A stretch of 64,000 nucleotides of DNA from Actinacidiphila glaucinigra (lineage in GTDB: Bacteria > Actinomycetota > Actinomycetes > Streptomycetales > Streptomycetaceae): positions 186,001-250,000 of the forward strand of contig NZ_FZOF01000004.1 in the NCBI RefSeq assembly GCF_900188405.1, read 5' to 3'. The position numbers were made by a program, and so were the translations under genes. The notes beneath the pieces are model-generated. The model saw only the letters and a program-made list of their open reading frames with translations, made no database searches and was not told where the DNA came from. Shown here one piece after another: positions 43,912 to 52,025 of this stretch (the first letter of the stretch is position 1; every line of letters begins with the position of its first letter).

Positions 43912-45117
43912 TCACACCCGCTCCACCAGCATCGCCACGCCCTGGCCGACCCCCACGCAGAGGGTGGCCAGGCCGCGGCGGCCGCCCTCGCGCTCCAGGC
44001 GGCCGAGGAGGGTGAGCAGGATGCGGGCGCCGGAGCAGCCCAGCGGGTGGCCGAGCGCGATCGCGCCGCCGTCGGCGTTGACCCGCTCCTCGTCCAGCTT
44101 GAGGCGGCGGACGACGGCGAGCGCCTGGGCGGCGAAGGCCTCGTTGAGCTCGACCGCGTCCAGGTCGCCGGTCTGCCATCCGGCGCGCGCGAGGGCCTTC
44201 TCCGTCGCCGGGACGGGTCCGAGGCCCATGAGGTGGGGCTCGACTCCCGCCGTGGCCGTGGTGACGATCCGGGCCCGCGGGGTGAGCCCGTACCGCTCGA
44301 CGGCCGCACCGCTCGCCACCACCAGGGCCGCGGCGCCGTCGGACAGCGGCGAGGAGGATCCGGCGGTCACGATGCCGTCCTGGCGGAAGATGGTGCGCAG
44401 CGAGCCGAGCTTCTCCAGGGTGGTGGAGGGCCGCGGGCCCTCGTCACGGGTGACCTCGCCGCCCTTGACGGAGACCGGCACGATCTCGCGGTCGAAGCGA
44501 CCGGCCTCCTGGGCCGCCACGGCCCGCCGGTGGCTGCGCAGCGCGAAGGCGTCGGAGTCGGCGCGGGTGATCCCGTCCAGGGCGGCGACCTCCTCCGCGG
44601 TCTCCCCCATGGACAGGGTGTCCCGGGCCGAGAAGCGCGGGTTGGTGAAGCGCCAGCCCAGGGAGGTGTCGTGCACCTCGCCGGGCTTGGCCCACGGGGT
44701 GCCGGGCTTGGCCATCACCCACGGGGCACGGGTCATCGACTCCACACCGCCGGCGACGACCAGGTCGGCCTCGCCGGAGCGGATCGCCTGCGCCGCCGAG
44801 GCGACGGCGGTGAGACCGGAGGCGCAGAGCCGGTTGACGGTGTAGCCGGGCACGGTGTGCGGCAGACCGGCCAGCAGCACGGCCATCCGGGCCACGTCGC
44901 GGTTGTCCTCGCCAGCCTGGTTGGCGGCGCCGAGGATCACCTCGTCCACGGACTCGGCCGGGATCCCGGCGCGGCCCACGGCCTCGCCGACCACCAGGGC
45001 GGCCAGGTCGTCGGGGCGCACGGCCGCCAGTGCGCCGCCGTAGCGGCCCTGCGGGGTGCGCGCGCCGTCGATCAGGAAGACCTCGTCGACGGGTCGCGCG
45101 GGGCGGTGCTGGGACAT
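43912..45117 (-). CDS. Acetyl-CoA C-acyltransferase (thiolase) of the phenylacetate cluster
   Basis: 401 residues. Catalytic Cys in TVNRLCASGLTAVASA, His in GAIALGHPLGCSGAR, and second Cys in TLCVGVGQG. In this setting it most likely performs the thiolytic steps of the pathway (3-oxoadipyl-CoA and/or 3-oxo-5,6-dehydrosuberyl-CoA, the PaaJ role), but sequence alone does not separate it from fatty-acid thiolases. ATG 45117 follows AGGTGG; divergent from paaI-paaK across a shared operator. Confidence 0.88.
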   Translation of the reverse strand: MSQHRPARPVDEVFLIDGARTPQGRYGGALAAVRPDDLAALVVGEAVGRAGIPAESVDEVILGAANQAGEDNRDVARMAVLLAGLPHTVPGYTVNRLCASGLTAVASAAQAIRSGEADLVVAGGVESMTRAPWVMAKPGTPWAKPGEVHDTSLGWRFTNPRFSARDTLSMGETAEEVAALDGITRADSDAFALRSHRRAVAAQEAGRFDREIVPVSVKGGEVTRDEGPRPSTTLEKLGSLRTIFRQDGIVTAGSSSPLSDGAAALVVASGAAVERYGLTPRARIVTTATAGVEPHLMGLGPVPATEKALARAGWQTGDLDAVELNEAFAAQALAVVRRLKLDEERVNADGGAIALGHPLGCSGARILLTLLGRLEREGGRRGLATLCVGVGQGVAMLVERV

Positions 45118-45177
45118 GCGTTCCACCTCTTGACAGGCAGTTCGGATGCTGGATTACCTTGGGCGTGCCGCACGCTA

Positions 45178-45195
45178 ACCGAATGTTCGGTCGGT
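45178..45195. promoter_or_regulatory. paa operator, copy 2 (between thiolase and paaI)
   Basis: ACCGAATGTTCGGTCGGT, an 18-base inverted repeat in the divergent promoter region. A TTGACA (45130-45135) lies upstream on the plus strand, so repression of paaI-paaK by roadblock is plausible. It matches the element before paaA. Confidence 0.7.
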
Positions 45196-45227
45196 TCACA
45201 AGGGTGGTGACGATCGTGAGGGGTGCC

Positions 45228-45641
45228 ATGGACGCGACGCAGGGCCCGGCGGAGAGCATGTTCGCAGCGGACAAGGCGTCGCAGAGCCTCGGCATCGAGC
45301 TCCTGGAGACCGGTGCGGGCACGGCCGTGCTGCGCATGACCGTCACGCCCGCGATGGTCAACGGGCACGGGATCGCCCACGGCGGCTACCTCTTCCTGTT
45401 CGCCGACACCGCCTTCGCCTGCGCCTGCAACAGCCACGGCCCGGTGACGGTCGCCGCCGGCGCCGACATCAGCTTCGTCGCCCCCGTCCACGAGGGGGAC
45501 GAGCTCGTCGCCACCGCGCAGGAACGCACCCGCTTCGGCCGCAGCGGCATCTACGACGTGAGCATCCTGCGGGGCGACCAGGTGGTCGCCGAGTTCCGCG
45601 GGCGCAGCCGCAGCATCGGACGCACGAAGGAGAACGGATGA
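45228..45641 (+). CDS. paaI: Hydroxyphenylacetyl-CoA thioesterase PaaI
   Basis: 137 residues, hotdog fold. NGHGIAHGGYLFLFADTAFA carries the catalytic region, and ISFVAPVHEGDELVATAQER follows. PaaI hydrolyses stalled ring-hydroxylated CoA esters and so frees CoA. ATG 45228 has GAGGGG upstream. Its stop overlaps the paaK ATG (ATGA). Confidence 0.93.
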   Translation: MDATQGPAESMFAADKASQSLGIELLETGAGTAVLRMTVTPAMVNGHGIAHGGYLFLFADTAFACACNSHGPVTVAAGADISFVAPVHEGDELVATAQERTRFGRSGIYDVSILRGDQVVAEFRGRSRSIGRTKENG

Positions 45642-46984
45642 GCAGCGAGCCGACGGACCGGGCGACCGCGGGGACGCGCCTGGGCGAGCCGCTCCCCCAC
45701 GGCCTGCTGGACCCCGCCGAGAAGCTGGGCCCCGCGCAGCTGCGGGAGCTGCAGTCGACCCGGCTCCGGGCGACGCTGCGCCACGCGTACGACAACGTCG
45801 AGGCGTACCGGAAGAAGTTCGACGAGGCCGGGCTGCGTCCCGAGGACTGCGCGAGCCTGGACGACCTGGCCCGCTTCCCCTTCACCACCAAGGCCGACCT
45901 GCGCGACAACTACCCCTTCGGCATGTTCGCCGTCCCCATGGACCAGGTGCGGCGCGTCCACGCATCCAGTGGCACGACCGGCCTGCCCACCGTGGTGGGC
46001 TACACCGAGAACGACCTGTCCATGTGGTCCGACGTGGTGGCCCGCTCCATACGCGCCGCCGGCGGCCGTCCCGGCCACAAGGTGCACATCTCCTACGGTT
46101 ACGGCCTGTTCACCGGCGGCCTGGGCGCGCACTACGGTGCCGAGCGCGCGGGGTGCACGGTGATCCCCGCCTCGGGCGGCATGACGGCCCGCCAGGTGCA
46201 GATCATCCAGGACTTCAAGCCCGAGATCATCATGGTCACCCCGTCCTACATGCTCACCCTGCTGGACGAGTTCGAGCGCCAGGGCGTCGACCCGCGCGGG
46301 ACCTCGCTGCGGGTCGGCATCTTCGGCGCGGAGCCGTGGACGGAGGAGATGCGCCGCGAGATCGAGGAGCGCATGGACATCCACGCGGTCGACATCTACG
46401 GCCTGTCCGAGGTGATCGGCCCGGGCGTCGCCCAGGAGTGCGTGGAGACCAAGGACGGCCTGCACGTGTGGGAGGACCACTTCTACCCCGAGGTCGTCGA
46501 CCCGATCACGGGCGAACCGCTGCCCGAGGGCGAGGAGGGCGAGCTGGTCTTCACCTCCCTCACCAAGGAGGCGCTGCCGATCATCCGCTACCGCACGCGC
46601 GACCTGACCCAGCTGCTCCCCGGCACCGCGCGCCCCGCCTTCCGCCGCATCCAGAAGATCACCGGCCGCTCCGACGACATGATCATCCTGCGCGGGGTGA
46701 ACGTCTTCCCCAGCCAGATCGAGGAGATCGTGCTGCGCACGCCCGGTGTGGCCCCGCACTTCCAGATCCGGCTCACCAAGCGCGGCCGGATGGACCACAT
46801 GGAGGTCGTCGTCGAGGCGCGTCCCGACGCCGGGGCGGCGCTGCGCGAGGAAGCGGCCCGCTCCATCGCGACGGGCGTCAAGGACGGCGTGGGCATCAGC
46901 GTCGAGGTGACGGTCGTCGAACCCGACACCGTCGAGCGCTCCGTCGGCAAGATCCGCCGCGTACGGGACCTGCGGGCCGAATAG
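45638..46984 (+). CDS. paaK: Phenylacetate-CoA ligase PaaK
   Basis: 448 residues. The adenylate-forming motif is VHASSGTTGLPTVVGYT, and further family blocks are DIYGLSEVIGPGVAQEC, YRTRDLT and ITGRSDDMIILRGVNVFPSQ. It activates phenylacetate with ATP and CoA, the entry step for the PaaABCDE epoxidase. Translationally coupled to paaI. Confidence 0.96.
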   Translation: MSSEPTDRATAGTRLGEPLPHGLLDPAEKLGPAQLRELQSTRLRATLRHAYDNVEAYRKKFDEAGLRPEDCASLDDLARFPFTTKADLRDNYPFGMFAVPMDQVRRVHASSGTTGLPTVVGYTENDLSMWSDVVARSIRAAGGRPGHKVHISYGYGLFTGGLGAHYGAERAGCTVIPASGGMTARQVQIIQDFKPEIIMVTPSYMLTLLDEFERQGVDPRGTSLRVGIFGAEPWTEEMRREIEERMDIHAVDIYGLSEVIGPGVAQECVETKDGLHVWEDHFYPEVVDPITGEPLPEGEEGELVFTSLTKEALPIIRYRTRDLTQLLPGTARPAFRRIQKITGRSDDMIILRGVNVFPSQIEEIVLRTPGVAPHFQIRLTKRGRMDHMEVVVEARPDAGAALREEAARSIATGVKDGVGISVEVTVVEPDTVERSVGKIRRVRDLRAE

Positions 46985-47021
46985 CGGCGCGCTCTCGCAC
47001 CCACGCCCCCGGCCGTTTCGG

Positions 47022-47049
47022 TTGACATGCAGCCATACGGCTGTACGTT
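47022..47049 (+). promoter_or_regulatory. Promoter and inverted-repeat operator of the ArsR-type gene
   Basis: TTGACA (47022-47027), 16 bases, TACGTT (47044-47049). The spacer holds an imperfect palindrome, ACATGCAGCC-ATAC-GGCTGTACGT (47025-47048, 8 of 10 paired). A repressor bound here would block RNA polymerase, as expected for an autoregulated ArsR protein. It also argues that translation starts at ATG 47069, not at the ATG inside the promoter (47027). Confidence 0.65.
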
Positions 47050-47068
47050 CGAGCGGCGGGAAATCGGG

Positions 47069-47407
47069 ATGGACGAGGTCTTCAGGGCACTGGCCGACGC
47101 CGGCCGCAGACGGTCGCTCGACAGCCTCAACGCGCGCAACGGCCAAACCCTGCGCGAGCGGTGCGCCGAGCTGGACATGGCCCGGCAGTCGGTCAGCAAG
47201 CACCTGTCCGTACTGGAGGCGGCCCCGTTGGTCACCACCGTCCGGCGGGACCGGGAGAAGCTGCACTACCTCAACGTCGCTCCGATCAACGCCGTCGCCA
47301 TGCGATGGATCGACCGGTACGACCGCGGGCGCGCGCAGGCGCTCGCCGACCTGCAGTGGGCATTGGAGCAGGCACCCATGAGCGAGTCCGCAGTTGTCTA
47401 CCTCTGA
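47069..47407 (+). pseudogene. ArsR-family HTH half of an ArsR-SRPBCC fusion gene, interrupted by an IS element
   Basis: From ATG 47069 the frame encodes an ArsR-type winged helix (FRALADAGRRRSLDSLNARN, MARQSVSKHLSVLEAAPLV, REKLHYLN) and the first residues of the next domain (MSESAVVY). It then meets a stop at 47405-47407, inside the IS element. The last native base is 47401. The 112-residue remnant keeps the whole DNA-binding domain and might still repress, but its C-terminal ligand/dimer part now lies beyond the insertion. Confidence 0.85.
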
Positions 47408-47504
47408 TCTTGGCCAGTGCTCGGTCTTTTAGGGCGGGGGTGAGGGCCGTCCTTGGGCTGGAGCCGCGAAGTGGCGGAGTTCGCTGCCGGATCTGGGGTG
47501 ACGG

Positions 47505-47933
47505 TCAGGCGGGGCGCTTCTGGTTCTCGATGTATTGGCGTACGACGGTCAGTGGGGCGCCGCCACAGGAACCGGCGAAGTAGGAGCCGGACCAGAAGTG
47601 CCCGCCCCACAAGTACCGCCGGACGTGCGCGTCGTGTTCCTTGCGGAGCATTCGGGCGGACACGCCCTTGAGGGAGTTGACCAGCTTGGAGAGCTGGACT
47701 TTCGGGGGGTAGTGCACGAGCAGGTGTACGTGGTCGTCCTCGCCGTTGAACTGCTTCAGTTCGGCCTCGAAGTCCGCGCACACCTCCCGCATGATCTCCT
47801 CGCACCTGGTGAGCATGGTGTCCGTCATGGCTTCACGCCGGTACTTCGTGACAAAAACCAAATGAGCATGCAGGTTGTGGACGACGTGACGGCCCGTACG
47901 TACGTCGGGGTTGGGATTCCATCGTGGTGACAT
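47505..47933 (-). CDS. tnpA: IS200/IS605 transposase TnpA (Y1 HUH)
   Basis: 142 residues. HUH motif H68-V-H70 in GEDDHVHLLVHYPP and the catalytic Y134 in VVRQYIENQ are intact, as is the WGGHFWSGSYFAGSCGGAPL block. It cuts and rejoins single-stranded DNA at the element's ends through a 5'-phosphotyrosine. Full length compared with the family (about 130-150), so probably active. ATG 47933; divergent from tnpB. Confidence 0.95.
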   Translation of the reverse strand: MSPRWNPNPDVRTGRHVVHNLHAHLVFVTKYRREAMTDTMLTRCEEIMREVCADFEAELKQFNGEDDHVHLLVHYPPKVQLSKLVNSLKGVSARMLRKEHDAHVRRYLWGGHFWSGSYFAGSCGGAPLTVVRQYIENQKRPA

Positions 47934-47945
47934 GAACCAAAGGGT

Positions 47946-49184
47946 ATGGTGATCGTCGTGCAGCTTCGGTACAGCTTTCGCGTGTACCCGAGTACCGGTC
48001 AGCGCATTGCGTTGGCACGGGCGTTCGGGTGCGCTCGGGTTGTCTTCAACGACGCGCTGCGCGTCCGTGAACAGGCTCGTGCGGTGGGGCTGCCGTTCGT
48101 CCCTTCGGCCGAGCTGTCCAAGCAGCTCACCGTCGCGAAGAAGACTCCCGAGCGGGCATGGCTCGGCGAGGTGTCCTCGGTGGTGTTGCAGCAGTCCCTT
48201 CGGGACCTGGACGCCGCGTACCGAAACTTCTTCGACGGCCTCAGGGGCAAGCGCCCCACGATGGGACCGCCCCGCTTGAAGTCCCGCAAGGACACCCGGC
48301 AGGCGGTCCGGTTCACTGCGAACGCCGGATGGAAGATCACGACGGGCGGGAAGCTGCGGCTGCCCAAGGTCGGTGACGTGGCCGTGAAGTGGTCGCGCTC
48401 CCTGCCGTCGGTACCGTCCACGGTGACCGTGGTCAAGGACAGTGCGGGCCGGTACTTCGCCTCGTTCGTGGTCGAGACCGACCCCGAGATGCTGCCCGCC
48501 ACGGACAACGTCGTCGGCATTGACGTGGGCCTGACCCACTTCGCGGTCCTGTCCGACGGAACGAAGATCGACAGCCCCCGCTTCCTGCGCCGGGCCGAGA
48601 AGAAGCTGAAGAAGGCTCAGCGGGATCTCAGCCGGAAGGCCAAGGGATCGAAGAACCGGGCGAAGGCCCGGATCAAGGTGGCACGCGCCCACGCACGGAC
48701 CGCCGACGCGCGGCGCGAGTTCCACCACCAGCTCTCCACGAAGATCATCCGCGAGAACCAAGCGGTTGCAGTGGAAGACCTGGCGGTCAAGGCACTCGCC
48801 CGCACCCGCATGGCCAAGTCCGTGCACGACGCCGGATGGTCGGCATTCACCGCGATGCTGGAGTACAAGGCCGCCCTGTATGGGCGGACTTTCCACCGCA
48901 TCGGACGCTTCGAACCGACCTCTCAGGTCTGCTCGGCCTGCGGCGTCAAGGACGGCCCCAAGCCCCTCAGCCTCCGCGTGTGGACGTGCGGGGCCTGCGG
49001 GACCGTCCTTGACCGGGACATCAATGCGGCGGTCAACATCGCGAAGGCGGCCGGACTGGCCGTATCAGCCTGCGGAGCGCGGGTAAGACCGGTACTCGTA
49101 CCGGCGCAGCGCGAAGAAACAGGAACCCACCCCAAGCCCCAGCCGGTAACCACCGGCAGGCACGCGGGAATCTCCGTCCTCTAG
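47946..49184 (+). CDS. tnpB: TnpB RNA-guided nuclease of the IS200/IS605 element
   Basis: 412 residues. The split RuvC residues are all present: D193 (VVGIDVGLTHF), E277 (AVAVEDLAVKAL) and D358 (LDRDINAAVNI). The zinc finger has C329, C332, C348 and C351. The N-terminal LRYSFRVYPSTGQ block is typical. TnpB proteins cut DNA next to a transposon-specific motif, guided by an RNA read from the element's right end. Nothing suggests inactivation. The stop codon lies inside the right-end hairpin. Confidence 0.95.
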   Translation: MVIVVQLRYSFRVYPSTGQRIALARAFGCARVVFNDALRVREQARAVGLPFVPSAELSKQLTVAKKTPERAWLGEVSSVVLQQSLRDLDAAYRNFFDGLRGKRPTMGPPRLKSRKDTRQAVRFTANAGWKITTGGKLRLPKVGDVAVKWSRSLPSVPSTVTVVKDSAGRYFASFVVETDPEMLPATDNVVGIDVGLTHFAVLSDGTKIDSPRFLRRAEKKLKKAQRDLSRKAKGSKNRAKARIKVARAHARTADARREFHHQLSTKIIRENQAVAVEDLAVKALARTRMAKSVHDAGWSAFTAMLEYKAALYGRTFHRIGRFEPTSQVCSACGVKDGPKPLSLRVWTCGACGTVLDRDINAAVNIAKAAGLAVSACGARVRPVLVPAQREETGTHPKPQPVTTGRHAGISVL

Positions 49185-49201
49185 GACGGAGAGGATGTCA
49201 A
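49050..49201 (+). ncRNA. Predicted omega-RNA scaffold at the tnpB 3' end (guide begins at 49202)
   Basis: In characterised IS200/IS605 TnpB systems, the guide RNA scaffold overlaps the tnpB 3' end and stops at the right end of the element. The guide is the adjoining host sequence. Here the last part contains a perfect 10-base-pair inverted repeat (49171-49180 with 49183-49192) just before the TCAA end. The 5' boundary given is a guess. The guide would be about 16-20 bases from 49202, that is, the interrupted SRPBCC sequence. Confidence 0.5.
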
Positions 49202-49663
49202 ACGACCTACATCCGCACCACACCCGAGCGCCTCTGGCAGGCCCTGACCGACCCGGCGTTCACGCGCCGCTACTGGGGCGTCGCCTTCGAGACCGACTGG
49301 GCGGCCGGCTCGGCCATGGTCTGGGAGGAGGGCGGCGCCCGTACCGCCGATCCCGCCCAGGTCGTGCTGGAGTCCGAGCCGCCCCGCCGGCTCTCCTACA
49401 CCTGGCACACCTTCACCCCGGAGTGGGCGGCGAACGCGGGGGTGGACGAGGAGCTGCGCGCCCGGCTGGCCGCGGACCGCCGCTCCCAGGTGACGTTCGA
49501 GATCGAGCCGCTCGGGGAGACGGTCAGGCTGACCGTCGTCCACGAGGCCCACGATCCGGGCAGCGCGGTGCTGGGCATGGTCTCCCAGGGCTGGCCCGCC
49601 CTGGTATCGGGCCTGAAGACGCTGCTGGAGACCGGCGAGCCGCTGCCGGAGCCGAAGGTGTAG
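49202..49663 (+). pseudogene. SRPBCC (AHSA1-type) half of the interrupted ArsR-SRPBCC fusion gene
   Basis: Begins in mid-domain at TTYIRTTPERLWQALTDPAF and runs through AHSA1-type features (RRYWGVAFETDWAAGSAMVW, PPRRLSYTWHTFTPEW, QGWPALVSGLKTLLETGEPL) to the stop at 49661-49663. It has no start codon or ribosome-binding site after the IS element. Joined to 47069-47401 it gives a 264-residue ArsR-SRPBCC protein, a known actinobacterial architecture in which the START-like domain probably senses a small hydrophobic ligand. Confidence 0.88.
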
Positions 49664-49732
49664 CTCGTTCCGTCCGGGACGACGGCGGACGCGCTGCCCG
49701 CACCGGCGCGCCCCCGCTCCGTCCGCGGCCGG

Positions 49733-50989
49733 CTACAGGCCGCGCCGGGCGTCATCGCGATCGCTCACCGGCGCGCCCTCCGCAGCGATGCCGAGCCCCG
49801 GTCCGACCCGGGCGGTACGCCGGCGCGTCGAACGCTCCCCGGCCGCCGCGACGACGGTGAGCAGAAGGGTCAGGCCGACCCCGGCCAGGATCGCGACGTC
49901 CGGCTCGGTCACCCTGAGCAGCGCACCGGAGAGGCTGCCCGCCGCGGCGTAGCCCGCGCCCACGGCGGCGTACATCACCGAGTAGCCGGCGGCGAGCGCG
50001 CTGGCGGGCAGGACCTGCCGCAGTTGCAGGTTCCGGGTCAGCATCGCCCCGGCCTGCAGGACACCGGCGGCCAGCAGGACCGCCCCCATCCAGGGCGCCG
50101 ACGGCAGTACGGCGACGAGTGCCACGCACCCCGACACCGCGAGCAGCAGCACCAGCGACTGCACGGGCAACCGCCCCGGCCAGGCGGCGCGCAGGCCGTA
50201 CAGGAAGGACCCGACCCCCGACCCGGCCGCGAACCCGGCGAGCAGCGGCCCGGCGAGACCGAGTGCCATCCCCCGGTGCTCCAGGAGTGCCGGGAGGATC
50301 AGCTCGGCGAGGGCGAGCAGCGACAAGGACGCGGCGCCGGTGACGTAGACCGGCCAGGCCCGGATCGTGATCCGCAGCATCGACTCACCGCCGCGGTCAC
50401 GGCGGTCGGTCTGCCATCCGGCGGGCAGGGCCCACAGCCCGGCCACCGAGGCCGCCATGAGGACGGCGGCGAGCAGCAGCGGGGTGTACGGGGCCACGCC
50501 GAGCGCGAGCCCCGTCACCGCGGCGGGGCTCACCGCCCAGATGCCGAACGTCAGCACCGACTCGGCGCTGAGGGCCTGCGTCACGGCCCGCTCCGGCACG
50601 CTCGAGGTGAGCAGTTGCCGCATGCCACCGGGGGCGGCGGCGGGAGCCGCCCCCGCCAGGAACGCGAACCCGGCCAGTACGGCGGGGTGGGCGTCGGGCA
50701 GGACACCGAGTCCGGCGAAGCCCACGGCTCCCGCCGCGAGCCCCAGCGCCAACTGGGGCCGTGCCCGTTCGGCTTCGAGCCGCATGCCGAGCAGTGGCGC
50801 CCCGACGATCTCCCCGATCACATAGGCGGCGGCGAGCAGCGCGCCGAACGTGTAGCCACCGGGCCGCTCCCGCACCAGGAACACCAGCGCGAGCGGTGCC
50901 ATGGCCACCGGCATCCGCGCCCCCACGGCCACGGCCCCCCAGGTCAGGACGGGCCGGATGAGGATGTGGCGGTACATGCCCAGGGACAT
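49733..50989 (-). CDS. MFS transporter
   Basis: 418 residues with about 12 helices (WGAVAVGARMPVAMAPLALV, YTFGALLAAAYVIGEIVGAP and others). It belongs to the compact Ala/Leu-rich MFS group with no predicted substrate. The ATG at 50989 lies 7 bases after a TACGGT box, suggesting a leaderless transcript; a TTG at 51025 would extend it by 12 residues. It is convergent with the SRPBCC remnant and not obviously linked to the sugar genes upstream. Confidence 0.82.
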   Translation of the reverse strand: MSLGMYRHILIRPVLTWGAVAVGARMPVAMAPLALVFLVRERPGGYTFGALLAAAYVIGEIVGAPLLGMRLEAERARPQLALGLAAGAVGFAGLGVLPDAHPAVLAGFAFLAGAAPAAAPGGMRQLLTSSVPERAVTQALSAESVLTFGIWAVSPAAVTGLALGVAPYTPLLLAAVLMAASVAGLWALPAGWQTDRRDRGGESMLRITIRAWPVYVTGAASLSLLALAELILPALLEHRGMALGLAGPLLAGFAAGSGVGSFLYGLRAAWPGRLPVQSLVLLLAVSGCVALVAVLPSAPWMGAVLLAAGVLQAGAMLTRNLQLRQVLPASALAAGYSVMYAAVGAGYAAAGSLSGALLRVTEPDVAILAGVGLTLLLTVVAAAGERSTRRRTARVGPGLGIAAEGAPVSDRDDARRGL

Positions 50990-51046
50990 GGGGGCGACCG
51001 TAGCCGGGGGTCCGGTACCCGGCAACAGGTTTGCCGGGGCGGGGCG

Positions 51047-52012
51047 TCAGAGCCGCGCGCGCAGGAAGGCCAGTGCCTCCGTGTCGTCGTCGATCGCGCC
51101 GGCCTCGTGGCCGTTCCAGGGCCAGACGGCCATCTCCTTGGGCCCCGCGTACGCGTTGTACGCCGCGAAGACCGTCGAAGGCGGTGTGATCTCGTCCATC
51201 AGGGCGGCGGAGAAGCGGGCCGGCACCCTGGCGCGGGCGGCGAAGTTGACGCCGTCGAAGTAGGACAGGGTGCGCATGGCCCGCTCGGCGCTGCCGCGGT
51301 GGACGGCGAGGTAGCGGCCGATCTCGCGGTACGGGTCGGCGTCCGTGATGACCGTGGCCCGGGGGAAGTCGCACAGGAACGGGACGTGCGCCACCAGGGC
51401 GTGCACCTCGGGGGCGAGGGCCGCCACGGCGAGCGCGGTGCCGCCGCCCTGGCTCGCGCCGAGGACCGCGATCCGGCCGGGGTCGACCGAGGGCAGCGTA
51501 CGGACCGCGTCCACGGCGCGGACGGCGTCCGTGAACAGGCGGCGGTAGTAGTAGGTGCGGGGGTCGTCGATGCCGCGGGTCATCATGCCGGGGGCTTGTG
51601 GGCCCGTGGTGCCGGAGTCGGGGGTGTCGCCGCGGCTCCAGCCCGAGCCCTGGCCCCGGGTGTCCATGTGGAAGTGGGCGAAGCCCGCGGACGCCCACAG
51701 CAGGCTGTCCAGGGCGTGGCCGCGGCCGCCGCCGTAGCCGACGTACTGGACGACGGCGGGCAGCGGTCCCTCGGCGCCGTGCGGCAGTCGCAGCCAGGCC
51801 CGCACCGGCTCGCCGCCGTAGCCGGGGAAGGTGACGTCGAAGACGCGCACCGTGCTCAGCCGGGGTCCGGGCGCGGGGGTGACGGTGACCGCGGCGGTCC
51901 CGGCGGCGCGCGACTCGGCGAGGGTCGTCCGCCAGAAGTCGTCGAAGTCGGCGGGCACGGTCTGGGTGCTGCGGTGGTCCCGCAGTTCGGCCTCGGGGAG
52001 GTCGGTGAACAA
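51047..52012 (-). CDS. Acetylxylan esterase (AXE1/cephalosporin-C deacetylase family)
   Basis: 321 residues, alpha/beta-hydrolase. YVGYGGGRG (oxyanion loop), HMDTRGQGSGWSRGDTPDSG, the nucleophile in VLGASQGGGTALAVAAL (GxSxG-type GASQGG), the aspartate in ALMDEITPPSTVFA and the histidine in WPWNGHEAG. The family removes acetyl groups from xylooligosaccharides and other acetylated sugars in the cytoplasm; there is no signal peptide. It is last in the bxl operon, 13 bases after the GH43 gene. TTG start with GGAG upstream; another start close by is possible. Confidence 0.9.
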   Translation of the reverse strand: MFTDLPEAELRDHRSTQTVPADFDDFWRTTLAESRAAGTAAVTVTPAPGPRLSTVRVFDVTFPGYGGEPVRAWLRLPHGAEGPLPAVVQYVGYGGGRGHALDSLLWASAGFAHFHMDTRGQGSGWSRGDTPDSGTTGPQAPGMMTRGIDDPRTYYYRRLFTDAVRAVDAVRTLPSVDPGRIAVLGASQGGGTALAVAALAPEVHALVAHVPFLCDFPRATVITDADPYREIGRYLAVHRGSAERAMRTLSYFDGVNFAARARVPARFSAALMDEITPPSTVFAAYNAYAGPKEMAVWPWNGHEAGAIDDDTEALAFLRARL

Positions 52013-52025
52013 CGTCGGCTCCAGG

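Larger units (their letters stand above)
47402..49201. mobile_element. IS200/IS605-family element (tnpA + tnpB), 1800 bases
   Basis: The ends were set by joining the flanks: ...GTTGTCTAC at 47401 and ACGACCTACATC from 49202 give one uninterrupted reading frame. The right end finishes in TCAA, the right cleavage sequence known from IS608. There is no target duplication and there are no terminal inverted repeats, as expected for this single-strand 'peel and paste' family. A perfect hairpin lies near the right end. tnpA and tnpB are divergent, 12 bases apart, as in IS605. Left-end hairpins could not be assigned by eye. Confidence 0.9.

Noticed and set aside
47027..47068. ATG 47027 as start of the ArsR-type gene
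   Set aside because: It lies between the -35 and -10 boxes and within the operator palindrome, so it is upstream of the transcription start. ATG 47069 gives the normal family start, MDEVFRALAD.
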